Counted from the first letter of the stretch, positions 36,160 to 45,673 are shown. The stretch: 64,000 bases of DNA from UBA5972 sp964637875 (GCA_964637875.1 CAZWXK010000011.1:1-64000), one strand, 5' to 3'. Notes: generated by a model not told the origin, from the sequence alone. Numbers and translations are program-made.

Positions 36160-37151
36160 CCATCAACCTTGCCCTTCTCGGCGCCGGGCGCATCGGCCGC
36201 GTGCATGCCGAAGCTGTCAGTCACAACCGCAATGCCCGCCTTGTTGCCGTCGCCGACGCCAACGAGCAGGCCGCGCGCGCACTGGCCACGGAAATTGGCG
36301 CAAGCCTGCGCAGCATCGACGACATCGCGGGCGCCGACGATATCGACGCGGTGCTGATCTGCACCCCCACCAGCACGCATGCCGATCTGATCGAACTGTT
36401 CGCCCGTGCCGGCAAGGCGATCTTTTGCGAAAAGCCCATCGACCTTGACGTGGGGCGCGTGCGCGCCTGTCTGGACGTGGTTGCGCAAACAGGCGCACGC
36501 CTGATGGTCGGCTTCAACCGCCGGTTCGATCCGCATTTCGCGGCGCTGAAACGGACCATTGACCAGGGCCGCATCGGGGATGTCGAAATGCTGACCATCA
36601 CCTCGCGCGATCCCGGCCTGCCGCCAGCCGATTATGTCCGGGTTTCGGGCGGTATCTTTCGCGACATGACGATCCACGATTTCGACATGGCGCGCTTTCT
36701 GCTGGGCGAGGAAATTACCTCGGTCATGGCGACGGCCTCGGTCCTGGTCGATGCGCAGATGGCCGAACTGGGCGACTATGACAGCGCCAATGTCCTGCTG
36801 ACAACGGCATCGGGCCGGCAATGCGTGATCACCAATTCCCGCCGCGCCGCCTACGGCTATGACCAGCGCATCGAGGTGCTGGGCAGCAAGGGCATGGTGC
36901 AGGCCGAAAACCAGCGTCCCGAGGATATCGAGATCGCCACCGCAGACGGTTTTCTTCGCCCGCCGCTGCATGATTTCTTCATGACCCGCTATGCGGCCGC
37001 CTATGCGGCCGAGATCGCCGCTTTTGCAAAGATGGCACAAGGCGTGGAAAACGCCGTCCCCGGCGGCAGTGACGGCCTTCATGCCCTGCTGCTGGCCGAG
37101 GCGGCACTCGAATCGGTTCGCTCGGGCAGGGCCGTCGATCCCCTGGGGTGA
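36156..37151 (+). CDS. iolG: Inositol 2-dehydrogenase
   Basis: A 331-residue Gfo/Idh/MocA dehydrogenase oxidising myo-inositol to 2-keto-myo-inositol, the first step before IolE. The sequence has GAGRIGRVHAEAV, FCEKPIDLD, GFNRRFDPHF, SRDPGLPPADY and GGIFRDMTIHDFDMARFL, all typical of IolG/IdhA. It starts inside the stop of the preceding gene (ATGA). A degenerate member of the intergenic repeat family follows. Confidence 0.94.
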   Translation: MTINLALLGAGRIGRVHAEAVSHNRNARLVAVADANEQAARALATEIGASLRSIDDIAGADDIDAVLICTPTSTHADLIELFARAGKAIFCEKPIDLDVGRVRACLDVVAQTGARLMVGFNRRFDPHFAALKRTIDQGRIGDVEMLTITSRDPGLPPADYVRVSGGIFRDMTIHDFDMARFLLGEEITSVMATASVLVDAQMAELGDYDSANVLLTTASGRQCVITNSRRAAYGYDQRIEVLGSKGMVQAENQRPEDIEIATADGFLRPPLHDFFMTRYAAAYAAEIAAFAKMAQGVENAVPGGSDGLHALLLAEAALESVRSGRAVDPLG

Positions 37152-37161
37152 AAATGCTCCC

Positions 37162-37200
37162 CTCTTGCTTGTTCAGATACGCCTGGGCGCGCGGGCCTGC
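37162..37200. repeat. Degenerate intergenic repeat (d)
   Basis: CTCTTGCTTGTTCAGATACG then CCTGGGCGCGCGGGCC. It resembles the TTCTTCTTTGTCCAAATACGCC family but has several changes and no clean hairpin. It lies between iolG and selU. Confidence 0.4.
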
Positions 37201-37274
37201 TCCTGCCTCGGCCCCGTCGCATGCGCACCACACCCCCTCTTTCCATTTCCGCTCCGATACCCCATGAAGGGGCC

Positions 37275-38345
37275 ATGAAATTTGCCCTCGACAACCTTGC
37301 CGCCCTTGACGACCTGCCTTTCGACCAGGTGATCGACGTGCGCTCGCCCACCGAATACGCCACCGACCACATCCCCGGCGCCATCAACCTGCCGGTGCTG
37401 GATGACGAGGAACGCGCCCGCGTCGGCACGATCTATGTGCAGGAGGCCCCCTTCAAGGCGCGCAAGATCGGCGCCGCCATCGTTGCCCGCCACGCCGCCG
37501 AATATATCGACGGTCCGCTTGCCGACCGCGATGGCGCCTGGCAGCCCCTTGTCTATTGCTGGCGCGGGGGGCAGCGGTCGAATTCGTTTGCCTCGATCCT
37601 GCATCAGATCGGCTGGCGCGTGCGGGTGCTGGAGGGCGGCTATCGCAGCTATCGCCGGCTGGTCGTGCGCGCCCTGTATGACGAGGCAATCCCGCACAGG
37701 ATCCTGCTGCTTGACGGCAATACCGGCACCGCCAAGACCGACCTGTTGATGCGGGTGCAGGCCCTTGGCGGGCAGATGCTCGACCTCGAAGGTCTTGCCG
37801 CACACCGGGGCTCGGTCTTCGGCCCGGTGGCAACCGCACAGCCCAGCCAGAAGATGTTCGAAACCCGCCTGGCGGCGGCGCTGCGTGCGCTTGACCCCGC
37901 CCGCCCCGTGCTGGTCGAGGCCGAATCCAACCGTATCGGCAACCTGCTGATCCCGGCATCGCTGTGGAAGGCCATGCGCACCGCGCCGCGCATCCGCCTG
38001 AAGGCCCCGCTTGCGTCGCGCGCGCAATATCTGACCCGCGCCTATGCCGATCTTGTCGAGGATCGCGACAAGCTGGAAAACCGCATCAATGCGCTGCGCG
38101 GCTTTCATGCGCGCGAACAGATCGAGGAATGGCTGAAACAGGCCGCCGATGGCGATCATGTGGCGCTGGCCCGCACCCTGATGGAACGCCATTACGACCC
38201 GCGCTATGCCAAATCGCAGGAACGCCTCGGCGTCGGCGTGTTGCAAGAGGTCGAGATGTCCGACATGTCCGATGCCGACCTCGCCCGCACCGCCGCGCGC
38301 CTTGTCGAGATCATGGACAGCTGGTCAGGCCCCCAGCCGGATTGA
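37275..38345 (+). CDS. selU: tRNA 2-selenouridine synthase
   Basis: A 356-residue enzyme (SelU/MnmH) replacing sulfur by selenium at the wobble 2-thiouridine of tRNA Lys, Glu and Gln through a geranylated intermediate. The N-terminal rhodanese domain has the catalytic Cys95 in VYCWRGGQRSNS. A P-loop domain follows with GNTGTAKT (148-155), in which the usual second Gly before Lys is Ala. VEAESNRIGNLLIP and RAYADLVEDRDKLENRI are family blocks. The ATG at 37275 follows AAGGGG; an earlier ATG at 37221 adds 18 unlikely residues. Its 3' end overlaps the convergent selD by 21 bp. Confidence 0.93.
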   Translation: MKFALDNLAALDDLPFDQVIDVRSPTEYATDHIPGAINLPVLDDEERARVGTIYVQEAPFKARKIGAAIVARHAAEYIDGPLADRDGAWQPLVYCWRGGQRSNSFASILHQIGWRVRVLEGGYRSYRRLVVRALYDEAIPHRILLLDGNTGTAKTDLLMRVQALGGQMLDLEGLAAHRGSVFGPVATAQPSQKMFETRLAAALRALDPARPVLVEAESNRIGNLLIPASLWKAMRTAPRIRLKAPLASRAQYLTRAYADLVEDRDKLENRINALRGFHAREQIEEWLKQAADGDHVALARTLMERHYDPRYAKSQERLGVGVLQEVEMSDMSDADLARTAARLVEIMDSWSGPQPD

Positions 38346-40502
38346 GGGCGCGCCTTCCTCAAGCCACCCGATGATCGCCGCGCGGTAACCTTTTGCCCGC
38401 AGCTTTTCGACGATACCGGCCGCCTGCCCGGCATCCACCGCCGCCAGCAGCCCGCCAGCCGTCTGCGGATCATACAGCAGATCGACGCGCGGGCTTTCCG
38501 GCAGATCCAGCGCCAGCGACGCCCGGTTGCCCTGATACAGTGACGACCGCACGCCAGCTGCGGCCAGTTCCTCGGCCCCCTGCATCAGCGGGAGCGCCGT
38601 CAGATCCAGCCGCGCCGCCAGTTTCGAGGCCTCGAGCATCCCCATCAGATGCCCCGCCAGGCCGAAACCCGTCACATCGGTCATGGCGTGGGCCCGTGTC
38701 AGCAGCGCCGCCGCCGGCCCCTTGTCGCGCCCCATCTCGCGCCAAACGGAAACCACGTTGCGGCCATCGGCCTGGCCGCGCATCTCGGCCGCCAGCAAAA
38801 CGCCGCTGCCGATGGGGCCGGTCAATATCAGCACGTCGCCCGCCTGTGCGCCTGCCAGCGTGATCGGGCGTTCGCACAGCCCCGTCACGGTAAAGCCGAT
38901 CACCAGCTCGGCCCCCAGCATGGTGTGGCCACCGATGATCGCGGCGCCTGCGGCCGAAAACACCTCGGTTGCCGCCGCCATGATTTCATCCAGCGTGGCG
39001 CGTTGCATGCTTGGGCGCATCTCGGGCAGGGTGATGCTGGCCAGCGCCGATTGCGGGCTTGCCCCCATCGCCCAGATATCGCCCAGCGCGTGATTGGCGG
39101 CAATGCGCGCCATCTGCCAGTGATCGGCCGAAAATGCGCGCAGATGATCGGTGCTGATCACCTGAAACCCGTCGCCGCATTTCACTGCCGCCGCATCATC
39201 GCCCGGCAGCGGCAATATATCGTCACGTTGCAGCACCTTCAGCCCGGCAAGGCTTTCACGCAAGGGCCCTGCGGCCACCTTGGCCCCGCAGCCGCCACAT
39301 AGCGGCGGGTGCCCCTCGACCATCTCGCGCACGCCATCGGCAACCACCGCCGGCAGGGCTGGCGGTTTCATTTCCGGCAACTCGTGAAACTTGCGCATGA
39401 ATTTCCGGTCGATCCGGTCCTTGAGCCGCCACAGGCCCGGCCCCTCGCCGCGCATGGTAAACTTGTCTGCCAGCGCCTCGCGTCCGCCCAGCGAGATCAG
39501 CTTGAGATAATCCTTTTGCGGGCGGTATTTCCGCGCCTTTCCCCCCGTCAGCGCGGCAAGGATGTTGTCATACAGAAACGGCGCCTCGCGTACCGCATAG
39601 ACCCCGGCCTTGGGCCGCGGCGCATGGGTCAGATGGGCGATATCGCCGGCGGCAAATATGCGCGCATCCGTCAGCGTGTGCAGGGTCGGGCCGACCTTGA
39701 CGAACCCCTCATGCAGGTCCAGCCCCGTGTCGCGCAGCCATTCCTGCGGCCGTGCCCCGGCAACCCCCAGGGTCAGGGCCGAAGGCACCTCGGCGCCATC
39801 CGACAACCGCACCCGATCGGCGCAGACCTCGACCACGCCAACCCCTTCGATCAGCCCGATACCCGCCTTTTTCAGACGCCGCAGCAGCGCATGCCGGGTC
39901 TTGTCGCCCAGATCGGGCAGCGCGCGGCGGGCTTCGACCACCGTGACACGCGGCTGCGCGCCCTGTGTTTCCAGCGCATGGTGCATCGCCAGCGCCAGTT
40001 CAACCCCCGCAACGCCGCCACCGATCACCGCAATTTCCGGCGCAACCCGCCCGGCCGCCACATCGTCCAGAAAACGCCGCCAGCGCCGCGTATAGTCGCC
40101 CAGCGGCTTGGCCCCCACCGCATGTTCGGCAAAACCGGGCAGCGATGGCAGATCCGAAGTGATGCCGATGTCGATCGAGGCAATGTCATAGAAAATATCC
40201 GGCCGCCCCTCAACCCGCACGCGCCTGGCCGCGCGGTCGATCCCGATGGCGCGCGCCGCCACCAGGCGCGCGCCCGCAAAGCGGCACAGCCTGACAAGAT
40301 CGATTTCCAGATCGGCCTGCCGGTAATGCCCGGCGATATACCCCGGCAGCATTCCCGAATAGGGCGCGGTCGGGTTCGGGTCGATCACCGTCAGGCGCAC
40401 CCCCGCAAGCGGCTTCATCCCCCAGCGGCGCAGCACCAGCGCATGCGCATGGCCGCCACCGATGAAAACGACGTCGCGGGTCAGGGGAATCGGGCGCTGC
40501 AT
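38325..40502 (-). CDS. selD: Selenide, water dikinase fused to an NDH-2-like flavoprotein domain
   Basis: A 725-residue fusion. Residues 1 to about 375 form a pyridine-nucleotide-disulfide oxidoreductase-like domain (FAD site GGGHAHAL at 15-22, NAD site GGGVAGVE at 161-168, second FAD contact AAGDIAHL). Residues about 385-725 are SelD, which makes selenophosphate from selenide and ATP, with the redox-active CGGCGAK (Cys402, Cys405), ISTDHLRAF, GGHTMLGAE and DVTGFGLAGHLMGM. The N-terminal domain may deliver reduced selenium. With selU opposite, selenophosphate here probably serves tRNA selenation; no selA, selB or selenoprotein is visible. Confidence 0.94.
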   Translation of the reverse strand: MQRPIPLTRDVVFIGGGHAHALVLRRWGMKPLAGVRLTVIDPNPTAPYSGMLPGYIAGHYRQADLEIDLVRLCRFAGARLVAARAIGIDRAARRVRVEGRPDIFYDIASIDIGITSDLPSLPGFAEHAVGAKPLGDYTRRWRRFLDDVAAGRVAPEIAVIGGGVAGVELALAMHHALETQGAQPRVTVVEARRALPDLGDKTRHALLRRLKKAGIGLIEGVGVVEVCADRVRLSDGAEVPSALTLGVAGARPQEWLRDTGLDLHEGFVKVGPTLHTLTDARIFAAGDIAHLTHAPRPKAGVYAVREAPFLYDNILAALTGGKARKYRPQKDYLKLISLGGREALADKFTMRGEGPGLWRLKDRIDRKFMRKFHELPEMKPPALPAVVADGVREMVEGHPPLCGGCGAKVAAGPLRESLAGLKVLQRDDILPLPGDDAAAVKCGDGFQVISTDHLRAFSADHWQMARIAANHALGDIWAMGASPQSALASITLPEMRPSMQRATLDEIMAAATEVFSAAGAAIIGGHTMLGAELVIGFTVTGLCERPITLAGAQAGDVLILTGPIGSGVLLAAEMRGQADGRNVVSVWREMGRDKGPAAALLTRAHAMTDVTGFGLAGHLMGMLEASKLAARLDLTALPLMQGAEELAAAGVRSSLYQGNRASLALDLPESPRVDLLYDPQTAGGLLAAVDAGQAAGIVEKLRAKGYRAAIIGWLEEGAPSIRLGA

Positions 40503-40576
40503 GAAAACCTCCGGCAGAACTGGCCCCTGTTATAGTTGCCCCCGCCGGAATGAAAAGGCAGCCGCGCGCAGCTGCC

Positions 40577-40622
40577 TTCTTCTTTGCCCAAATACTCCGG
40601 GGGTGCGGGGGCTGGCCCCCGC
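40577..40622. repeat. Intergenic repeat family, copy (e)
   Basis: TTCTTCTTTGCCCAAATACT, then CCGGGGGTGCGGGGGCTGGCCCCCGC. It lies between livF and selD (both minus strand). Nearly identical to copy (g) at 52348. Confidence 0.85.
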
Positions 40623-40632
40623 ATGGTGCCCC

Positions 40633-41547
40633 TCAGCCGCCCAGGAACAGCCGCCCCACATCGGGGTTCTCCAGCAGCGCGTCGCCCCTGTCGGCAATGG
40701 CCACCTCGCCGGCCACCAGAACATAGCCGAGATCGGCAAATTCCAGCCCCTTGCGGGCATTCTGTTCGACCATGATGATGGTCTTGCCATCGCGGTGCTG
40801 CAGATCGGTCAGGATGTCGAACACCATGTCGATAAAGCGCGGCTCCAGCCCGATCGAGGGCTCGTCCACCAGCAGAACCTCGGGGTCCATCACCAACGCC
40901 CGCGAAATCTCAAGCAAGCGCCGCTCGCCCCCGGACAGAACCCGCGCCGGCTGATGCGCGCGTGCCGCAAGGCGACTGTATTTGTCCAGGATGGCGTCGG
41001 CCTTTTCGGCCGCCTCTTTGGTGCTGTCCAGCAGATAACCGCCCATCAGCAGGTTTTCCCGCACCGTCATGTCGGGAAAGACGGAATTGTCCTGCAGGAT
41101 ATAGGCGATCCCCGATTCCGCCAGCTTGCGGTTGGGCTTTTCCCGGGTCACGTCGCGCCCGTCCATGGAAATGCTGCCCTTCCAGATACGGGTAAAGCCG
41201 TAGATCGAATGCAGCACGGTCGATTTGCCCGCCCCATTGGGCCCGATCAGGCACAGCGATTGCCCCTTGCCGATGGCCAGGTCAACCCCGTGCAGAATCT
41301 CCATCCGGCCATATCCCGCAACCAGCCCCTCTATGGTCAGCTGCGGCCCGTCGCCGGCAAGGGCCCATAATGCCGCGCGGTCGGGGCGCTTGCTGGCCAG
41401 TTCCTGTGCTTCCCTGGCAACGGCATCCACCGACAGTACCGTGCTGACATCGCCCTGGTGATAGCCCGAGATGCGGCGTTTCTTTTCCGCGCCCGTTTCG
41501 GGCCTGGCCTCGGCCGGTTTGTCGGGGCTCCTTTCCTTGCTGCTCAT
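40633..41547 (-). CDS. livF: Branched-chain amino acid-type ABC transporter ATPase (LivF-like) with N-terminal extension
   Basis: A 304-residue ABC ATPase, about 65 residues longer than typical LivF (about 235). The extra N-terminus is hydrophilic and charged (SSKERSPDKPAEARPETGAE). The ABC core begins near LTIEGLVAGYG. Walker A is GPNGAGKST, the signature LSGGERRLLEISRAL, Walker B VLLVDEPSIGLEP and the switch His position is replaced by Gln/Asn (IIMVEQNARKGLE), as is normal for LivF. It is the last gene of the cluster, 2 bp after livG. Confidence 0.92.
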   Translation of the reverse strand: MSSKERSPDKPAEARPETGAEKKRRISGYHQGDVSTVLSVDAVAREAQELASKRPDRAALWALAGDGPQLTIEGLVAGYGRMEILHGVDLAIGKGQSLCLIGPNGAGKSTVLHSIYGFTRIWKGSISMDGRDVTREKPNRKLAESGIAYILQDNSVFPDMTVRENLLMGGYLLDSTKEAAEKADAILDKYSRLAARAHQPARVLSGGERRLLEISRALVMDPEVLLVDEPSIGLEPRFIDMVFDILTDLQHRDGKTIIMVEQNARKGLEFADLGYVLVAGEVAIADRGDALLENPDVGRLFLGG

Positions 41548-41549
41548 GG

Positions 41550-42296
41550 TCAGTTCCCCCCCAGATAGGCTTCGATAACCCGCGGATCGTTCTGAATGTC
41601 CTTTGGCGCCCCGCTGGCGATCAGCTTGCCACCGGCCAGCACGTGAATTTCCTGGGCAAGGTTCATCATCACCCGCATGTTGTGTTCGATCACGAACAGG
41701 GTGACGCCGAAACGCTCGTTCGCCTGGCGCAACCGGTCGATCAGCCCGTTGATCAGGGTCGGGTTGATGCCGGCGGTGGGCTCGTCCAGCAACAAGAGGT
41801 CGGGCTCGTTCATCAGCGCCATGGCAAATTCCAGCAGCTTCTGCTGCCCGAAAGACAGCGATCCCGCCAGCAGATGCCGTTTGGACGCCAACCCGACGAA
41901 TTCCAGCAGATTCTCGGCGCGTTCGCGATCTTCGCCCGAGGGGTGGTGCAGCAGGCTGCGCAGGTCGCCCCCGCGCAAGGGGCGCGAAATCAGCATGTTT
42001 CGCACACAGTCCATCTCGTCATAGACATGGGTCTGCTGAAAGGTGCGGATCAGGCCGAGGCGCGCAATCTCGCCGGTGCGCAGATGCTTGAGCTCGCGCC
42101 CCTCGTAGCGGATCGAACCGGCGTCTATGGGGTGGTAGCCGGTGATCGAGCCAAACAGCGTGGATTTGCCCGAACCATTGGGTCCGATCAATCCGATGAT
42201 CGCCCCCTTGGGCACGTCGAGCGAGATGTCCTGATTGGCATAAATGCCGCCGAAATGCTTGGACACGCCGCGGATTTCAAGGATGGGTTCGCTCAT
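41550..42296 (-). CDS. livG: Branched-chain amino acid-type ABC transporter ATPase (LivG-like)
   Basis: A 248-residue ABC ATPase: Walker A GPNGSGKST, Q-loop RTFQQTHVYDEM, signature LSFGQQKLLEFAMALM, Walker B LLLLDEPTAGINP, and VIEHNMRVMMNLAQEIHVL, all typical of LivG. The ATG shares one base with the livM stop (TGATG), with an in-frame GTG just upstream as an alternative start. Confidence 0.94.
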   Translation of the reverse strand: MSEPILEIRGVSKHFGGIYANQDISLDVPKGAIIGLIGPNGSGKSTLFGSITGYHPIDAGSIRYEGRELKHLRTGEIARLGLIRTFQQTHVYDEMDCVRNMLISRPLRGGDLRSLLHHPSGEDRERAENLLEFVGLASKRHLLAGSLSFGQQKLLEFAMALMNEPDLLLLDEPTAGINPTLINGLIDRLRQANERFGVTLFVIEHNMRVMMNLAQEIHVLAGGKLIASGAPKDIQNDPRVIEAYLGGN

Positions 42297-43348
42297 CACA
42301 CGGCCTCCTCGGATTCGGCCGCCGTTTTCGACTTGCCGAACAGGCGCTCACGCAGCGCATTGATGCCGCCCATCACGCCATCGGGGAAGAATACCACGAT
42401 GATCACGATCAGCAGACCCAGGGCCACCCGCTGCCAGCCGAACAGATAGGTCCAGAAGAACTCCTTGAACAGCTGGAAGAGCACGGCACCAAGGATCGGC
42501 CCCCATAACGTGCCCTTGCCGCCCATCAGCGGCATCAGCAGCATCCATACCCCGATCGTGGGCAGGGAAAAGGCAACTTCGGTCGGGTCGATGAAATTCT
42601 TTCCCGCGCCATACAGCCCGCCCGCGATGGCGGTAAAGACGGCCGCGACCGCCCAGGAAACCGATTTGACCTTGTTGGTGGGCAGGCCCATGGCCTCGGC
42701 CTTGTCCTCGTTGTCGCGAATCGCGTTCATGACAAAACCAAAGCGCGTCCTGTGCAGCCAGATCAGAAAGACGATGAATACCATCACCGTGCCCAGCCCC
42801 AGGAAATAGAGCAGCATGGTCAGGTTCACCCCCTCGGGCGGCTGCAGGAAATTCATCCCCGAGCCACCGCCCAGCACATCCATCGTGCCGGCGAATTCCC
42901 CGGCCGCAACCCCCAGCCCCAGCGTGCCCACGGCGAAATAATGCCCGCGCGTCTGCAACAGCTGCGCGCCCACGAGAAATCCGACGAAATAATTCAGCAC
43001 CGCCGCCGCTGCCAGCCCGACGATCAGCGAGGTGACATAGACCGGTGCCGTGACCACAAAGGATTCCAGATTGCCGCCCTTGGCGGAATTGTATTCGCCC
43101 AGAGAATAGCCGCCCATCCAGACCTGGGTCGAGGCCACCAGATACATGCCGATCCCGAAGAACAGGATGTTTCCAAAGGAATTGTACCCCATCTGCCCGC
43201 CCAGCATGTCCCAGCTCAGCGCGATCAGGATAAAGACCATGAGATCGACCAGCTGCGACATGTTGTTGGGCAGGACGAAGGGCGCCGCGACCGCGATCGC
43301 CAGAAAGGCCAGCGAGGCGATCCATTGAGAAGTTCTTGCCTGTGCCAT
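42296..43348 (-). CDS. livM: Branched-chain amino acid-type ABC transporter permease (LivM-like)
   Basis: A 350-residue inner-membrane permease with about nine membrane segments. The EAA-like block FGFVMNAIRDNEDKAEAMGL and the VAAVFTAIAGGLYGAGKNFIDP loop are typical of LivM. It ends in a charged tail (LFGKSKTAAESEEAV). It lies 13 bp after livH. Confidence 0.94.
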   Translation of the reverse strand: MAQARTSQWIASLAFLAIAVAAPFVLPNNMSQLVDLMVFILIALSWDMLGGQMGYNSFGNILFFGIGMYLVASTQVWMGGYSLGEYNSAKGGNLESFVVTAPVYVTSLIVGLAAAAVLNYFVGFLVGAQLLQTRGHYFAVGTLGLGVAAGEFAGTMDVLGGGSGMNFLQPPEGVNLTMLLYFLGLGTVMVFIVFLIWLHRTRFGFVMNAIRDNEDKAEAMGLPTNKVKSVSWAVAAVFTAIAGGLYGAGKNFIDPTEVAFSLPTIGVWMLLMPLMGGKGTLWGPILGAVLFQLFKEFFWTYLFGWQRVALGLLIVIIVVFFPDGVMGGINALRERLFGKSKTAAESEEAV

Positions 43349-43361
43349 GATACCGACGACC

Positions 43362-44306
43362 CTATTTCAGATATTGGCGTTTGCGGCGCATGATCCATGC
43401 GCGCACCAACAGCGTGATCGGCACGATGATAAAGACCATGCCATCCTGGAATTCCGGCCCCAGGATGAAGCCAGAATAGTTTTCATAGACCCCCAGCCCC
43501 AGCGCGGCAAAGATCACGCCGACGACATTGCCGATGCCCGCCAGAATGACGATGGCAAATGCCCGCAGGGTATAGACGAGGCCCTGAAACGGCTGGATCA
43601 CATAGACAAAGGCGACGATCGAGCCCGCAATGCCGCAGATCGCCCCGTTCAGCGCAAATGTCATGGCATAGACGCGATTGGTGTCGATGCCCATGATGCG
43701 GGCCGCCCGAACATTCTGGGCCGTTGCCCGTATTGCCCGCCCAAAGCGCGAATAGCGCACGAGCCCGACGATGAAGATGGCCGCAACGATCCCCAGCGAC
43801 GCCCCCAGCAGGCGCGAGCCCGGGATGTTCACCATGTAATCCATGAAGGCGAATGTCGGCAATTGCGCGTCGATCACGCGCTCTTCGGCGGAAAAGAACT
43901 GGTTCATGCCCTGTTGCATCACCAGCTCGATCCCGAAGGTTGCCAGCAGTGCGACGAAAAGGTCACGATCGAGGATCCGCTCGATCACCAGCTTGAACAC
44001 GACATGTGCAAACAGCGCGACCGCCAGCGCGGCGACGGGCATCGACAGGATGATCCACAACAGGCGCGGCGTATCGGGCGCTATCTGGAACATCGCATTG
44101 ACGAAATAGAATGAAACGTACCCCCCCAGGATCACGAATGCGCCCTGTGCCACGTTGATGATGTCCATCACCCCCCAGACCAGTGCCATGCCATAGGTGA
44201 TCAGGGCAAAGATCGCGCCGACCAGAAGGCCGTTTGCGATGAGCTCCAGATTGATCGTTGGCGCGAGGCTGGTCAGGAGTTGAAGGTTCGCAAGCATGTT
44301 GTCCAT
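43362..44306 (-). CDS. livH: Branched-chain amino acid-type ABC transporter permease (LivH-like)
   Basis: A 314-residue permease. GLLVGAIFALITYGMALVWG and INVAQGAFVILGGY near the N-terminus and IRATAQNVRAARIMGIDTNRVY in the cytoplasmic loop are LivH hallmarks. It follows livK after a hairpin. Met1 and Met4 (MDNML) are both possible starts. Confidence 0.94.
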   Translation of the reverse strand: MDNMLANLQLLTSLAPTINLELIANGLLVGAIFALITYGMALVWGVMDIINVAQGAFVILGGYVSFYFVNAMFQIAPDTPRLLWIILSMPVAALAVALFAHVVFKLVIERILDRDLFVALLATFGIELVMQQGMNQFFSAEERVIDAQLPTFAFMDYMVNIPGSRLLGASLGIVAAIFIVGLVRYSRFGRAIRATAQNVRAARIMGIDTNRVYAMTFALNGAICGIAGSIVAFVYVIQPFQGLVYTLRAFAIVILAGIGNVVGVIFAALGLGVYENYSGFILGPEFQDGMVFIIVPITLLVRAWIMRRKRQYLK

Positions 44307-44346
44307 ACGGTCTGTCCCTTGCCGCTCTTGGTGCCGGATATGTCGA

Positions 44347-44366
44347 GAGGGGCACGAATGCCCCTC
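44347..44366 (-). terminator. Hairpin between livK and livH
   Basis: GAGGGGCA-CGAA-TGCCCCTC, a perfect 8-bp stem with a tetraloop, 26 bp past the livK stop and without a U-tract. It probably stabilises or attenuates mRNA, so that the binding protein is made in excess. Confidence 0.6.
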
Positions 44367-44392
44367 CCGGTGTTACTCGTCTTGCGGGCGCG

Positions 44393-45601
44393 TCAGTTGC
44401 GCTTGCGCGGGAAAACGACCTTGGCCTGTGCCCATTTCGTGGGGGCAACGACAACCAGCTCGCCATTCTGCACCTGGTACAGGACCATCGGTTTGGCGAT
44501 GTTCTTGCCGTTCTTGTCGAACTTGATGTTGCCATAGAATGTCTGCATGTCGGTCGCTGCCAGGGCGTCACGCACCTTGGCCTGATCCAGCGAGCCGGCG
44601 CGCTCGAACGCCTTGGTGAACACTTCGACGGCAGCAGCCGATTCAGCGGCCTGGTAGGGCGGTGCGTAGCCGTATTTTTCCTTGAACATCTTGGCAAAAT
44701 CGGCGGCCGTGCCGAACAGGTCGTCCTTGTAGGTCAGCGAAGGCGCCCACTGGGCGGCGCAGAGGATCCCCTCGGCGGCCTTGCCGAACTTGCCGACGAT
44801 GTCGGCCGAATCGCAATGCGTCATGGCCACCATCGGGACATAGACGTTCTGTTCGTCCATCTGGCGGGTTGCGGTTGCCGCGCCCTTGGAGTGGCCGGAA
44901 ACCACGAACAGGTCGGGTTTCAGCGCCTTGACCTTGGTCATGGTCGGGGTCATGTCCGACAGGTTCTTGGGCAGGCTGTCATCGACGACGATCTTCATGC
45001 CGAACTTCTTGGCATCATCCAGAACCCCGGCGCGCACGTCCTGGCTGAAGGGGTCGTTCTCGAAGGCCGCGGCGATCCTGACGCTGGAGGGATCGCGCCC
45101 CTCCTTCTGTGCCATTTCGGCCGCCAGCGAAACCGCCGACGACAGATATTGTTCCGAGGTCGAAAGCACCGCGAACAGGTACTTGTAGCCATTGGTAAAC
45201 AGCGAACGCGAGGCGCCGTTGGCCTCGACCATGGGTACGCCGTATTTCTCGGTCACGGGCGCGATCGCCTTGGTCAGGCCGGACGAGTACGGCCCGAGCA
45301 GGAACTTGATTCCGTCCTGCTTGATCAGGCGTTCGGCCAGTTCCGCACCCCGCGCGGGGGTGGATTCGTCATCGTAATACTTGATCGCCAGCTTGTAGGT
45401 CGTGTCGCCCACCTTGACACCGCCACGGGCGTTGATCAGCTCGACCGCCAGGTTGTAGCCGTTGATGGTGTGCATGCCGTTTGTCGAGTACTTGCCCGAC
45501 TGCGACACCGCCGCGCCCAGCGTGATCGTCTGAGCCGATGCGCTCAGCGCGAATACGGTTGATGCAAGGGTCACTGCCCCTGCCATTAGCATGTGTTTCA
45601 T
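44393..45601 (-). CDS. livK: Branched-chain amino acid-type ABC transporter binding protein (LivK-like)
   Basis: A 402-residue periplasmic binding protein with signal peptide (cleavage near ALSASAQT). Type I fold blocks are ITLGAAVSQSGKYSTNG, YDDESTPARGAELAERLI, FLLGPYSSGLTKA and PMVEANGASRSLF. The ligand may be a branched-chain or other amino acid, or an amide; the neighbours do not narrow it. GGAGG precedes the ATG at 45601. A sigma-70-like promoter is visible upstream. Confidence 0.93.
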   Translation of the reverse strand: MKHMLMAGAVTLASTVFALSASAQTITLGAAVSQSGKYSTNGMHTINGYNLAVELINARGGVKVGDTTYKLAIKYYDDESTPARGAELAERLIKQDGIKFLLGPYSSGLTKAIAPVTEKYGVPMVEANGASRSLFTNGYKYLFAVLSTSEQYLSSAVSLAAEMAQKEGRDPSSVRIAAAFENDPFSQDVRAGVLDDAKKFGMKIVVDDSLPKNLSDMTPTMTKVKALKPDLFVVSGHSKGAATATRQMDEQNVYVPMVAMTHCDSADIVGKFGKAAEGILCAAQWAPSLTYKDDLFGTAADFAKMFKEKYGYAPPYQAAESAAAVEVFTKAFERAGSLDQAKVRDALAATDMQTFYGNIKFDKNGKNIAKPMVLYQVQNGELVVVAPTKWAQAKVVFPRKRN

Positions 45602-45644
45602 GTTTCCTCCCGAGATGCGAAACTCAAATTTCGTCACGTCCGAA

Positions 45645-45673
45645 ATACTGACATATTCCCGGAGCGAGGTCAA
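45645..45673 (-). promoter_or_regulatory. Candidate sigma-70 promoter of the liv operon
   Basis: On the minus strand, TTGACC (45668-45673), a 17-bp spacer and CAGTAT (45645-45650), 44 bp upstream of the livK ATG. The -35 is strong and the -10 moderate. Confidence 0.5.
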
